A DNA stretch of 64,000 nucleotides from Gongronella butleri (Eukaryota; Mucoromycota; Mucoromycetes; Mucorales; Cunninghamellaceae), in assembly GCA_025201375.1 (NCBI GenBank), contig JAIWZP010000042.1:186001-250000 (forward strand), read 5' to 3'. Below the pieces are notes generated by a model, which was not told the origin of the DNA, did not search any database, and saw nothing but the letters and a program-made list of their open reading frames with translations. How positions within the stretch are numbered: the first letter of the stretch is position 1; the number at the start of each line of letters is the position of its first letter. The position numbers were made by a program, and so were the translations under genes. Shown here in pieces: positions 12,101 through 24,050 of this stretch.

Positions 12101-13696
12101 CACAAGAGAGTGGCAAGTGAGCTGTGTCACCTAACCTGCCTTTTTTAAGCTTGCCGTTTTGTTGCCCTTGTGCACGGTGATGAAGTGCTAAAATAAAAAG
12201 GGGAGAAAAGAGGGGGGGCACATGTGTATCCATTTCCGCGCGCGCGTGGACGTGATGAACTTTTTTGCCTTTTTGTCATCTGCAAGTGTAAATCAAGGAC
12301 GATAGGATGCCCGACGATGAGGGGTACAATGGAAAAGAGAGTTTCTACCACCAAGGTGGGTTTCTTTTGGCAATTTGGTTGGCAGGCGCCATTGGCCGCG
12401 CGTCGTGTCACCACAACGCGTGTCACTTTGTTGAATATCTCGGAGCCCGTTCCGGTGACACGCCTTGGCGAGGCAAAGACATGGCCTAATTTTTTTTTTT
12501 TTGCCTGGGGGCAACGAAAGGGAGGGAAAAAGCTAAGGACAACGGGGTCGACGGAAGCATGGGAACAACTTCATCGTGCAGCAAGCCTATCATGGCCTTT
12601 TTTTTTAAAAAAAAAAAAATAGCTACGATGCATGTCATTCAGGGGGCACAATGAAAGGAGAGTGGGATGTCACTGACCAAGCAAAAAAAAAAAGGGGGGG
12701 GAGCAATGATTTGGAATCAACTGTTGTTTCTCTCATTTCATGGACATGCTTGGGGGGAGAGGGGGGAGATGGATGACATAGCAGTAATGCCCAAGAAAGA
12801 AAAAGAGGGGCAAGAACAAAAGGGTCTCAGTGGAATCCCAATCCCCTTGCAAGCATTGGGCAAAATCCCCTGGCTCTCTCCTTTACGCGTTTTATTGCAA
12901 GACCAATGATCTTGCCTACGGCAAACCCTTCGCCGTGCTGATAAAATAATGATGAGGTTGGCCTCGGATGGACTGTTTTTGATCGATGGCGCCTCCTTAC
13001 GGCGAAAAAAAAATCTCACACTTACTAGGTATTTTGGCAAAAACGTCCAATCTGCCGCTCTGACTCTCCTTCTCTCTCGATCGTGCGAATCAAAAATTAC
13101 CATTCTAGTTCATCGAGGCAGCCGTGTCGCTCAATTGGCCATTTTTTTTGCATGAATTGGAGAGAAAAAGGATAGATCAGCGCCAACCCATGGCTAAAAA
13201 AACAAAAAAGGTGCGCACATCCAACTTGTCCGTGTGTGTGCAACCTGCCTTTTGTTTGGCAGGACCAGAAAGGAGATCATGGGTTACGTGTGTTTGAAAG
13301 AAAAAAAAAAGTCAAAAAGGCTAGGGAGCTTAACGCAAAATAGGAGCACAACAAAAACAGACGGATGAAAGGGTTATCCAGGAGGCCAATTTTTAGGTCC
13401 CCCCCCCAATGGGAGACGCGTTTAAAAAAAGGGGGGATGTGCGCGACGTTCAGCCCACATTTTCCAACTTGGGTAGTAACAGTCCGTCCCCCTCTGTTTC
13501 TCCTTGTTCTGGTCCTCTCCCCCCTTTTTTTTTGTGCTTACGGCAAGGAGCCAAAGCATCCCACCCTTCAAATTGCGCACACGGATACAACACGACCCGC
13601 TGTCTCATGGAACAATTATTAAAGTGGCTAAATGAATCTCAGTGAGAAGGGACGCTCCCAATTTGAAGCGTCCCCCCAAAATGAAAGGATCTGCCT

Positions 13697-13727
<31 letters not shown>

Positions 13728-13760
13728 CGTTGCCCCTTACCGACGGTACACCCTGTCCGA
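9124..13760. other. Long gene-poor stretch (4.6 kb)
   Basis: I can support no gene here. It is marked by many A or T runs of 10-19 bases (for example 9379-9397, 10502-10517, 11608-11622, 12488-12501), a GA-dinucleotide run at 10437-10453, and G-rich or C-rich strings. Short open frames exist on both strands but they are interrupted by homopolymers and show no recognisable domain. A dispersed RNA gene or a fast-evolving protein cannot be excluded. Confidence 0.4.
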
Positions 13761-13768
13761 TATAAAAG
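13761..13768 (+). promoter_or_regulatory. Probable TATA box of the zinc-finger gene
   Basis: TATAAAAG lies 146 bp before the chosen ATG (13914) and is followed by a pyrimidine-rich leader, a layout typical of fungal promoters. Confidence 0.5.
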
Positions 13769-13913
13769 GTCTTTCTCTTTGTCTTTTTTATTTTTTTTTT
13801 CAATCTCTTTTATTTTATTGTCCTTTACAGCTTTTCTATATTACTTTTTTTTTTTATACATACACCGACTTTTTTTTTTTCTTTTCACCACCCCGTTACA
13901 TTACGAAATCATA

Positions 13914-15144
13914 ATGGAAATTTTGGAACTCGTTCACCAAGAGCAAATCACCACCGACGAGCGACCCTTTGAATGTACATATAAAGATTGCAAGAAAACC
14001 TTTGGACGACGCTCGGATCTCGTCCGTCATTTGCGCATCCATACCAATGAGAGGTAAAAAAAAGACAAAAAAAAAAAAAAAAAGCAAAAAAAAAAAAAAA
14101 AAAAAACGGATTTGCTCACGCAAATTGGTTGCCAATTAGACCGTTTCAATGCAAGGAGCCTGGATGTGGAAAGAGCTTCATCCAGCGCTCAGCGCTGACG
14201 GTGCACTCGCGCACACATTCGGGAGAGCGCCCTCATGTGTGTGAATTCCCTCAATGCGACAAGAGCTTTAGTGACAGCAGCTCGCTTGCTCGTCATCGGT
14301 AAAAATCAACAAAAAGGAGCAAAAAGGAGAGGGGGCGGGACGCGTGCGGGAGGCGTGCGTGTGGAGCATGGGCGTCACTTTCCAAGTAGGGGGGACAGAC
14401 CTGCATGAATTGGGGGCCAATGGGCGCAAAAAGTTGGGTTGTTTTGGAAACTGGTGTCAATCGTTGCCCCGTCAGGAACCTTATTTTTATATTTTAAATT
14501 TTAGACGCACGCACACCGGCAAGCGCCCCTATCGATGCCCATTTGATGATTGTTCCAAGAGCTTTGTACGCAAGACGATGCTGACGAAGCATATGAAACA
14601 TGACCACAGCACCAATGGCAAGCGTCCGTCGGTTGTTTGGACGCCCTTCTTGGAAGAGCGCCGCGTCGTGCTTAAGCAGCAGCAGCAAGCCAAGGTGACT
14701 GCCGCCACGGCCACCCCCCGACCGGCGCCTTACATGATGTACGATCATCAAATGGCCATTTATCCGGTGGCACATGCGTATTCGCTTCCTTTTGTTCAGC
14801 ACCAGCAGCAATTGCAGGCCGGATCCAGCGCATTCATCAAGATCATGCCCACCATGTCGCCTAATTCGCGCCATGTCTCCACATCTCCTCCTCCTTTGTC
14901 AGCAGACTATGCTCACAGCCCCTCAACCTCAGTTCATGACGACCACTCGTTGCCATCGTCGCCATCTAATTCGTCGTGGCAATGCACATCCCCCGTCTCG
15001 CCCATCGCCACCCATTTTGACCACGCACGTCTTCCTCCTTTGCCGACAAAGAACATGCAACCAGCAGAAGTCGTCTTGCCAAGTTTGTCTTCTCTTGTTG
15101 ACACCCCACGAAGAGACAGCTCCTTCTCGCTAATGATGCTTTAA
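13914..15144 (+). CDS. C2H2 zinc-finger transcription factor, four fingers
   Basis: Exons 13914-14053, 14140-14298 and 14505-15144 join to 312 aa. Four consecutive C2H2 fingers fill residues about 21-135: [12 protein letters not shown]...[17 protein letters not shown]...[17 protein letters not shown]...HRRTH, and [12 protein letters not shown]...HMKHDH. They are joined by classic linkers (TNERP, SGERP, TGKRP). Such tandem fingers bind DNA, so a nuclear regulator is likely. The C-terminal half is rich in Ser, Pro, His and Gln with no second domain and could serve for activation. Both introns split an Arg codon in or beside a linker. The start is the first ATG after a long pyrimidine leader. 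I cannot name an orthologue. Confidence 0.85.
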
Positions 15145-15704
15145 AAAAATTGATCTCCCTCTTTATCTGGCTCTCCGCTTGAAACCCTTCCATTTTTTGG
15201 CTGGCGCGACGCGTCGACGCGATGCGCCCGCGTCTCGTTCCCTTTTTTTTTTATCTTTTTATCATACATCTGATGATACCTATTATTTATCTCTTCCCCA
15301 AACCGCACCAATACCTTCCTTTTTACTCTTCATTCCTTCTTCTTGCTCATACTTTTTTTATTCATTGTATATTTGTGGAACGAGCCTTTTTTTTCAATGC
15401 TGTTTTTTTTTATGAAATCCCCTTCCCCCACTCCTTATGTCGCCCTTTTTTTTATTTATGACTATGTGCTCATCATCATCCCTCTCCATATGTCAGCATC
15501 CATTTTTCTTTTTATATCTTTTTGAAAGTCCATCTCTCTTCGTTCAAAATCCCCAAATCCTCAAATTTGTGTATTTCACATCCCTTTTCACGTATTTTGC
15601 TCTTTCTTTTTTTGTTGTTTCGGGATCAATTCATATATTGTTTTAGTCCTATACATTTAGCAGCCATAAATAATCTTTTTATTCCGCAATAAAAGCTAAA
15701 AAAG
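15145..15704. other. Intergenic between two convergent genes
   Basis: Very T-rich sequence (15240-15660) that presumably carries the 3' UTRs of the zinc-finger gene and of the minus-strand coiled-coil gene. No gene is seen. Confidence 0.5.
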
Positions 15705-18567
15705 CTATTTCAACACAGATTGCCACGCTTCGAGGTTTTCAAGCTCCAGATGGACGAGACCAATGTGGTCGTGCGGCGCAAGCTGCGATTTGGCGTCATT
15801 TAGTAACGAGACGATGGTGTCATCTATCCGAGAATGAGGGGGAGGGGGAGAGGAAAGAATGGTTAAAAAAGGCAACAGATCGACTTTGCCCATCATTCTG
15901 ATCACCTCACGGCCCAACATCCACCCACCGACCTCCCTTCTCCTTTGTTGTTTGCCCAAACATGGTTAAGATTTGGGAGACAAGTGACACGCCAACCAAA
16001 TCTCACGATCATCGCCCCCCTCTCTTTCCCTTTTTAAATGACCCTTTTTTTGTCTTTTTTTTTTTTGGGCATCGTGTCACTCACGCGTCTGTTGCCATTG
16101 CTGATCATTGTCATGTTCCATGTCACCAAGGGTCAATTGCAGGGTATCAATGTGCTGCTGCTGTGAATTGAGCTGCTTCTGGTATTCTTGCTTTTCTTGA
16201 GCGCGCTCGTCCAAAGACGCGTTGATGCGCTTGATCTCCGCCTGGTGCGACGTCGCAACGTCATAAAACCCTTGCTGCAAGGCCCGTTGGATCTGCCGAT
16301 CCAAACGGGTTTGCTTCATTTGGAGTGCCTCGATCGTCGCCGTGCTATCCTCCATACGTTCTTGCATCGCCCACCATTCCTTGCGTGCCTGCCGGATCTT
16401 CTCCTGTTGCTGCTCAATCGCCTTTCCTAGCCTAAAAAAAAAAAAGCTAAGAAACGCGTCTCCTTGAACCTTCTTTTTTTATTCTCATTGCATACTTACC
16501 TTTGCTGCTCATCCAATGCCTGCACGAGCGACTTGTCACGTATGCCAATGCACTCATCCAGCAGGCGCGTCAATGTGGCGACATGAGAGCCATTGGTCTT
16601 GGCCTGTGTCTGGGCAAGCTCCATCATTTCTTGCATTGTTTTAAGCTCCTGCTGCTCTTTGGCTTGCATCTCTTGTGCACGCTGACGCACTTGGTGAAAT
16701 TGCGCGTCGCGCTGGTCCAATTGCCGCTGTCAACAGGAGCAAAAAAAAAAAAAAGAAAAAAAAAAGGTCATGTGAATCGGTCAACTTTTTTTTTTTCGTT
16801 TTATGTATTTTTTCCCTCACCTCCTGGATCTGTAGTTTTTCCTTGCGCCGCTCAATATCGTGATGCTCAATCCGGTGCTGTTGCTGATCAGGGAGAAACG
16901 TCGTCAACGCGTGCTCGATGCGCCGATCAACGTCATCCACTTGTTGTTGGTATTGCTGCCGCTGATCCTTGAGTTTAGCTATTCGTGCCATTAAATCCTG
17001 AATCTCGCCCTACAAGATCCCAAAAATATCATAGATGATAAGCGTCATGGGCCATTGACTGTTGAATTGAGAAAAAAAAAGCACAAACACGTACGTCAAT
17101 GGATGCCATTTTCTCCATCAATTCGGCCTTTTGCTCTTTTTCGTCATGAACCGCGTCCGCCATCTTCTCCTCCAATTCAATACTGGCTTGCTTGAGGAAA
17201 TCCAGGTCAAACGCGAGCTCACTTGCAACAACAAAAAAAAAAAAAAAAGGTATGAATTCACGCGTTCCATATTCAAGCAGCCTTTTTACCTCTTTTCAGA
17301 AGCAAGCGACTCCCTTTCTTGCTGAATGTCCTCTTGCTGCCGCTGATATTGCAAATCCATATTGTACTGATACTGCTTTGCCTGTTGCTGCCTATCATCC
17401 TAGACGAACGTGAAAAAAAAGGCAAAAAAGCAAAAAAAAAAAAAAAAAAAAAAAAAAAGTGTTATTTCGCGTTGTTGGCGAATCAGTGAATCTTTTTACC
17501 AAGACAGATTCATAGACACTGGCAACCTTTGCAGCTGCAGTGCCTTGGTTACGCAATAGTTGGATGAGGGCGGTCCATTCGCGCTGAATTCGCATGGTCA
17601 GGTGCTGCAGGGAGCGCGTCCCCTGGACAATGTCGGATTTCCAATGTGCAAGCTGCTTCTCCAACTCGTGGATGCGTTTGTAATCCTGCTGCGCCAGCGC
17701 ATCCTCCTTCTCCATACCCGACTCACGGATGTGCGTCGTGTTCTTGATGGAAAAAAATACAAAAAAAAAAGGTAATTATCTCTGTTTTTGCTTTTTTTTG
17801 CTTTTTTTTTTTTTAACCTGTTGAATCATGGTAACGGCCGCCTTGCGCTGGTCATAGAGTTGGCGCAGCAAATCGAGTTGGTTTTCCTTTGCTGACGATA
17901 TTTTTTTCCATGTGGTTTCTTCATAAACACGCTGGACCTCAGGGGCGGCGGAAGCAGGACGCAATTGGGTGGACGACCCAATGCCCGGCTGCTGGCGGTG
18001 CGGGCTGGGCGACTGCTGGCTTCTCCTCGGCGACACGGACACCGATTTCGTGGCAAAGACTAACCAATGGGGCGTCAATGCGTAAAGTCATCTCGATTTT
18101 TTTTCCTTTATCGATGCTTACCTAGTTCGTCCACGGAGCCCGTATCGACGGAGGGCGACTGGTTAATAAAGTCAAAAGCGGACATGCTCTGCCATTGCTG
18201 CTGGGTTTGCTGCGGGGACGCTTGCTCGGCTACGTGGGCGTTAAATTAAGCGCATTGTAAACCAAATGCACTCTTTGCGCTGCGCAAATCGCCCTCCTCA
18301 TATTTTGGACGCACCCCCCCCCTTTTTTTTTAGCTTACGAGCAGGGCTGAGCAAGCTGCTCGTCGTGGACGAGCGCGAATGAGGCGTGGGACGCTTCGAG
18401 TCGCTGCTTATGGAGTCAAACAGCTCATCGGCCAAGGACACGGATAACGTGGGCGATGCCTTGTACTTGCGTGTCGGCTGCCGCGACGAGGACCCCATTA
18501 AATGCAAATTCGAGCTGCTGTTGGGCGACGGCGTCGTCTTTTGGTTGATAAAGTCAAAGACCGACAT
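15705..18567 (-). CDS. Long coiled-coil protein with repeated FDFINQ motif
   Basis: Ten exons on the minus strand: 18567-18339, 18229-18122, 18059-17818, 17742-17500, 17399-17290, 17221-17095, 17009-16821, 16726-16500, 16431-16085 and 15823-15705. They join in frame to 646 aa. The N-terminus reads MSVFDFINQ and the same motif returns as MSAFDFINQ near residue 94, each followed by a Ser/Pro-rich linker. Residues about 155-600 are almost entirely charged, Gln-rich heptad-like sequence typical of coiled coils. The C-terminal 40 residues are distinct (DDTIVSLLND, ending EAWQSVLK). There is no signal peptide or membrane segment. The doubled aromatic motif could be a docking peptide for a partner, by analogy with endocytic adaptors, but that is only inference. 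Family not recognised. Confidence 0.75.
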
Positions 18568-18693
18568 ACAAGAACAATAAATACGTGTAAAAAAAAGAGA
18601 GAGAGTTTGGCGACAAACGAAAAAAGAGGCGTGCGGGAAGCTTCCCATTTGATTCGGGCAAAAAATACCAGCCTTGCCCGCTCCGTCTGCTTT

Positions 18694-18727
<34 letters not shown>

Positions 18728-18834
18728 GCGCGTCTTGCCACTCCCAGACAAAAATCAAAGCGTCACTTGGCTTTCATTAAGACCCACACACATGCCAGTA
18801 AATCATTTAGATAACAAGCATATGGGGCAATAAA
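18568..18834. other. Intergenic: upstream of the coiled-coil gene
   Basis: Contains a T run of about 30 bases (18692-18724) and then enters the dispersed repeat. No gene is seen; it should hold the promoter of the minus-strand coiled-coil gene. Confidence 0.45.
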
Positions 18835-20830
18835 TGCAAAATAGTACAAATTTGAGGTTTTGGCATCTTCCAGTCCAAAAAAAAAAAAAAAAAATCGGGC
18901 GGGGCCGTAGTGTATGCCTTGACGCGTCTTTAATTTGCGGGCAGGTAGGCCGCAAAAAAATTCTGGGAGGCAAAACAGGTCGGCAGAGTCTGGATAAAAC
19001 GTCCTTTGGTTTTAAAAGGCAAACATGCGCGCTTTTGTGTAGTAGATAGCAAAATTTCAGGCACTGCAATGATGACAACACGCGTCAGTTTCTTCTGTCC
19101 ACTGAGATTGAAACATGGACGGATCGAACGCTTTACTGTACTTGTGTGCAAAAATCCAAAACGGATAAAATCTTGTGTTTTTTCTCGGGCACTTGCTGAG
19201 ATGCTGGCTGATTTTTTTTTCACGAGCGCGGAAGCTCAGATTACAGTAGTGAATAAGGGCAGACAGGCAGAGTCGAGTCAGCATCATGTCTGCCAAACCA
19301 AAATCGAAAATGCGAGTTCACAGAGTTACTGCGCACCAGGTCGCCGAGATTTCAACACAATCTCTCCAAAACACAAACGTTTTTTCCGCGTTTACGTTTA
19401 GTCGCTGTTTCGTTTGAAATGACTCGCGCGCTAATATCATATATCAGGCTACTGAGTATTGTCGAATATCATACGCTACCAGAATGGACAAACTACCTTT
19501 ACCACTACAGTATTATTTTGCAGGGCGCGTTCTCCGAATATTGTCCATCGGGTCCTATACTTGCGCTGGAGGATACTGAACACAGAAATCCAACGATATC
19601 ATAGCAAGTTTTTTCAGAGATCGAATCATCACCCAGTCTTCTTGAGAAGTCTGTAAATCGGAGACCCGCCAGTCGAGTTGTCGACAATTTTGGCAATTTT
19701 TTAACGATTTTCACAAATCCATATTTGAAAGTCACAAACCATGAGTGGGTCGCCTCCAAAACTTTTCATCATTATGATAAGCCATTTCGTTGCGTCTTTT
19801 TTCGGCATGGTGTTGAAAACCAGAGGTCCGTTGTTGAGTCGTGCAGAAGAGGAATCCAAAATATCGACATTTTCACAAATTCAGTACAGTAGTAGTGACT
19901 CGAAATTTTTCGTAGATCGGGATGATGAAATTGACACCATTCAAAAGAGACACGCTCGGACGTCATTTCTGGAGTGTTTGTTCGCCCGATGCATGACCTC
20001 TGTACGCTTGTGAAAGTCGTTCAAACATTACAAAAATTTTCAACCTTGATGTTTTCGGCAACGAATTAGACAATGCATGATGCTTTTCATACGTCGTAAC
20101 GTGCCAAAAGCACCTGTTGAATCTCTATCGAGTGAGACCAGTTTCACTTGATACGTAGATGGCTAAAACTCGCAGAGAAAATCCACTTTTTCATCAAAAT
20201 CTTTGATCGCGATTTGCTATACAACGGTCAAATCGACCCCCGATTTTTACAGTATTGCAGTTTTGATTGATAACAAACATTGGTGCAAATCATCTAATGG
20301 GATGACTTGCAGCGCGCTATCATAACTTGGGTTTGAACTTTTTGCATCGGTCATTTCACCAGCCTGCAGCAGGCCACTACTGTAGTAATACTCGGCTTGG
20401 AAAATGTGTAAAGTAAAAAAATAAAAAAATAAAAAAATAAAAATTCCATGCAATCCACGCACTTTAATTTGGAAATGTCAACCCTTCAATTTTTGCAAAA
20501 AAAATCTTGGCCAAACTAGGCACTTTTCTCAGTCGATCGCCGTTCATGCGTCACTCTTTGGGGATTTTTCTTATGTTTGGTGGGGCGCCTGTCATTTTGT
20601 CAGCCAATAGCAAATTGTCGGAGTTACCTGTTTGGGATGCATTGATCACTCGGAGTTCGAAATTCCTCAAATTTGGCTTTTTCTGAGATTGAAATGTGTG
20701 ACCCCTGAATTTTTCAAAAGTGGTCGTAGCGCTTTGGGGTTTTAAGCTTTTTTGTTGCAAATTTTGCGCCGAGTTCGATGCGGCTATTTTTGAGCGGGGT
20801 CAACCATGCAGATAGACAGATGAATGAAAA
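18835..20830 (+). repeat. Dispersed noncoding repeat, one full ~2-kb unit
   Basis: The unit opens with AAATAGTACAAATTTGAGG, and the identical string returns at about 20829, giving a period near 2.0 kb. Parts are found elsewhere: 19060-19640 matches 27400-27940, 19860-20830 matches 45430-46350, and the opening matches 7590-8010. All are in the same orientation. No long reading frame, target-site duplication or terminal repeat was found. Confidence 0.75.
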
Positions 20831-21260
20831 ATAGTACAAATTTGAGGTTTTTGGCATTTTCAAGTCCAAAAAATATCGGGCGGGTCCGTCTTGAATGCAG
20901 GGCAATACTGTAGTTTACGGCTTTACGCCATGACGCAGGTTTCATTGGCGGGAGAGCAGGCTGTAAAAAAATTTCTGGAGGCATAGCAGGTCGGCAAAGT
21001 CTGAAAAACACGTTCTTCGGTTTTTAAAAGGTAAATGTGCGCGTTTTTGACTTTTGTGCAGTTTACTGTACGGTACAGTAGGTACAGTATACGATAGTGA
21101 TGCTTCGGGCATTGAAATGACAGTACGCGTCAGTTTCTGTCCATTGAAATTGAAATATGGACAGATCAAGCATTTTATTTGTGACATTCAAAAAAGGATG
21201 AAAATTGTGCCTTTGTGCATTTCTCGGGCGCTACAGTAGCTGACTGGTTTTTTTTAAAAC
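20829..21260 (+). repeat. Second, truncated unit of the dispersed repeat
   Basis: It repeats the first 430 bases of the preceding unit in order: TCGGGCGGGTCCG, TTTCATTGGCGGG, AAATTTCTGGAGGC, CAGTTTCTGTCCATTG, GTGCATTTCTCGGGCG. It stops near 21260. The remaining sequence to 21934 resembles nothing else and carries several TACAGTA/TACTGTA strings. Confidence 0.75.
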
Positions 21261-21934
21261 AGAGGCATGAAACACTTTGCAATTGCTGCTGCAATGTCTT
21301 GGGCTCCTAGCCAAAAAAATTGAGAGGTAAAAGTAACATAGCTGTCTCGCTGGCCGAAATTTTATGCCCTGGCACGCGTGTTTTTGCTAAAGTAGGCGCG
21401 TCGTCCAGTAGGTACAGCAATGAAAACTCTCAAAACAGCGATTTATTTTGGAAGGGATAGAGCGGATGGGCGTGGATTCAAAGCTGACAGACATCAATTT
21501 GGCTGTTGGAATACGATTTCGTCGGGATTCACTTTTTTTATCATACTATTAATTTCGCCTTGCATCCTGATTTTGCATCTCTCAAGAGGCGTGTGTTGTT
21601 GGTGCGACATTTTCTGACCGACTTCAATGTTTACAGTATTACAGGGGCTGTTGTACAGTACCTCATGGCATGACACAAGCTTTTTGGCTTTGTTTTGTCA
21701 TTTTATTTGTGGGAGTCAAGGTTTGTGAATGACGAACAACGCCAATGGTTTGCTCAAAGCACGCTAAATGAGTCTCTTTAATTTTGGTACAAGGTGCACT
21801 ATGTTTTGAAAGAAACTCTGGTATGATATTGATGAAAATGCGCACAAAGGAGGTTGGGGAATCAAGAGATGGGATGGCATGCAAAGAAAAAAGTACGGAA
21901 ATCAAGAGATGGAAGGAGCAGAGACGACATGGCA

Positions 21935-22665
21935 CTAGGCATGATAGGTGACCTTCATTTCTTCGGCTGTGAAAGTGCAATACTCGTCCGAGTCGTCGTG
22001 ATTTTCCGCGTCATGATGGTCTGTCGGATTGTTGCTAAAATATACATTGTATGGTGACATGGATTCGAAACGATGGGCGCGGAATTGCTCGGCAATGTGT
22101 GTGACGGCGCGCTCGAAATAGCCCAAGTGGTCTTTCTGCAGGCGCGAGACAATGACGTCCATGGTGTGCTCGGTCGTGTTGGGAAGAGGGTCTGGATGAA
22201 TGACAAGGCGGCAATGATTCTCTTCGGCAATCTCGTGCAAGATGCAGCCATCTGGGATCAATTGCGACGGCTTGGCTTTAAGGCGTTCCACCAACAAGGA
22301 CGGAATCAAGAACTTGACGCTAAACTTCTCTCTATTCTTAAAAAAAAAAGAGAGATGAGCCTTTGGATGTCATTTTCAAGACAATTTGCCACTACATTGA
22401 ATTCATTATGTAAAATATCGCTTTGCACTTGTTGGAGAACATGACGAAAGGCCGCACCCAAGGACGGAGGCTGGCCGGCAATACTGAGGAGACGATCACG
22501 CACGTTGGCACCTTGCTCGTCGAAGTACATCTTGACGTCGCAGTCATACTCAAGCTGCTGGTGAATACGACCACGTGGACCGATAATTTTCCCGACAAAT
22601 CGAACTGGAATCAGCGCACGGAGCGTAACTGGGCTCTCACTGCTACCTTGAACGAGTTTGTACAT
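21935..22665 (-). CDS. KH-domain RNA-binding protein
   Basis: Exons 22665-22396 and 22336-21935 (minus) join to 223 aa. Residues about 14-60 form a KH domain with the RNA-contacting loop GPRG inside VGKIIGPRGRIHQQLE. A second, degenerate KH-like block (FSVKFLIPSLLVERL, about residues 95-165) follows, with its GxxG replaced. KH proteins bind single-stranded RNA and act in mRNA fate or translation control. The tail is acidic and His-rich. The intron uses a weaker donor (GTAGTG) and an AAG acceptor, chosen because it alone restores frame across both conserved blocks. The start is the first ATG. The gene is divergent from HOM2 with 216 bp between the ATGs. Confidence 0.75.
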
Positions 22666-22881
22666 ACGCCGGGACGAGGAAAAAAATAAAAAGGGGAAAA
22701 AAAGGCACCAGGTGAATCATGCATCAGAGAAAACAAGTGGACTTTTAAAACGGGCGGAGTTTTGAAGGATCAATCGACAAAGAGAAAAGACGGGTGAGTC
22801 ATTCTTGCCCTTTTCTTTCTTCTCTTTGTCTTCCTTTTTTTTTTTTTTTCTTCCTTTTGTCTTTTTTTTCACCTTTTCGCT
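22666..22881. promoter_or_regulatory. Shared divergent promoter region, KH gene and HOM2
   Basis: 216 bp separate two divergent start codons. The HOM2 side is a pyrimidine tract (22805-22875), typical just upstream of fungal start sites. No TATA box is obvious. A shared promoter is inferred from geometry only. Confidence 0.45.
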
Positions 22882-24050
22882 ATGGTTAATATCAAGAAGG
22901 TCGGTATTCTCGGCGCCACAGGCACTGTTGGCCAACGTTTCATTCTGCTGCTTGCGGACCATCCTTATTTCCGTATCCACGCCTTGGGCGCTTCTGCTCG
23001 TTCCGCTGGCAAACCCTACCCCAAAGCTGTCAAGTGGAAGCAGAGCGTGCCTGTGCCTGCCCACGTCGCTGAGATGGTTGTCAAGCCCTGTGTGTCCAAT
23101 GAATTCAGCGATTGCGACATTGTTTTCTCTGGCTTGGATGCCGACGTTGCTGGCGATATTGGTAAAATTCCTTTTTTTTTTTTGTGTTTTTACGTTTTTG
23201 CGTTGTTGCTTCCTGCTCACCCTCCCCATTGATCGATTTTTGTTGATACACAGAAATGGATTTCCTCAAGGCTGATTTGGTCGTCTTCTCCAATGCCAAG
23301 AATTACCGTCGCGATCCCACCGTGCCCTTGATGGTGCCCACTGTCAACACGCAGCACTTTGACATCATTCCTCACCAGCGCAAGGTGTATGGTTTGACCA
23401 AGGGTTATATGGTCACCAATGCCAATTGCTCGACGACCGGCCTTTCTGTGCCTCTCAAGGCCCTGCAGGACGCGTTTGGCCCCATGAGCCACATCATTGT
23501 CCACACGCAGCAGGCCATCTCCGGTGCTGGCTACCCTGGTGTCCCCAGTTTGGACATTCTCGACAATGTCGTCCCTTACATCAGCGGCGAGGAGGAAAAG
23601 ATGGAGTTCGAGGCACGCAAGATCTTGGGTGGCCTGTCTTCCGATGCCACCGCTTTTGACATGATGGATCAGACCATTGTGTCTGCCACTTGCACGCGCG
23701 TCCCCGTGCTCGATGGCCACTTGGAATCTGTCTCTGTCAAGTTCGTCAATGGCCCTCCTCCCTCCATTGAAGCCGTGTACAAGGCCCTCGACAGCTACAC
23801 TTCCGAGGCCGAGGCTTTCAAATGCCCCCTCGCCCCTGCAAAGGCCATCGTCACCACGCAGGCGCCCGATCGTCCCCAACCTCGCTTGGACCGCGAATTG
23901 CATCGTGGCCAGGCCGTCACCGTTGGCCGCGTCCGCGAGTGCCCCGTCCTCCACATCAAATTCACCCTCTTGGTCCACAATACCGTCCTCGGTGCCGCTG
24001 GCTCCTCGGTCCTCAACGCTGAGGTCGCCGTCGCCAAGGGTCTCTTGTAA
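22882..24050 (+). CDS. HOM2: Aspartate-semialdehyde dehydrogenase
   Basis: Converts aspartyl phosphate to aspartate semialdehyde with NADPH, the second step toward threonine, methionine and (where present) lysine; cytosolic. Exons 22882-23161 and 23254-24050 join in frame to 358 aa, the normal family length. The nucleotide-binding loop GATGTVGQ is at residues 11-18. The catalytic Cys152 is in NANCSTTG and the catalytic His249 in VLDGHLESV. Other conserved signatures are [12 protein letters not shown] and [13 protein letters not shown]. The start is the only ATG before the Rossmann fold. A poly(A) signal follows at 24077. Nothing appears broken. Confidence 0.95.
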
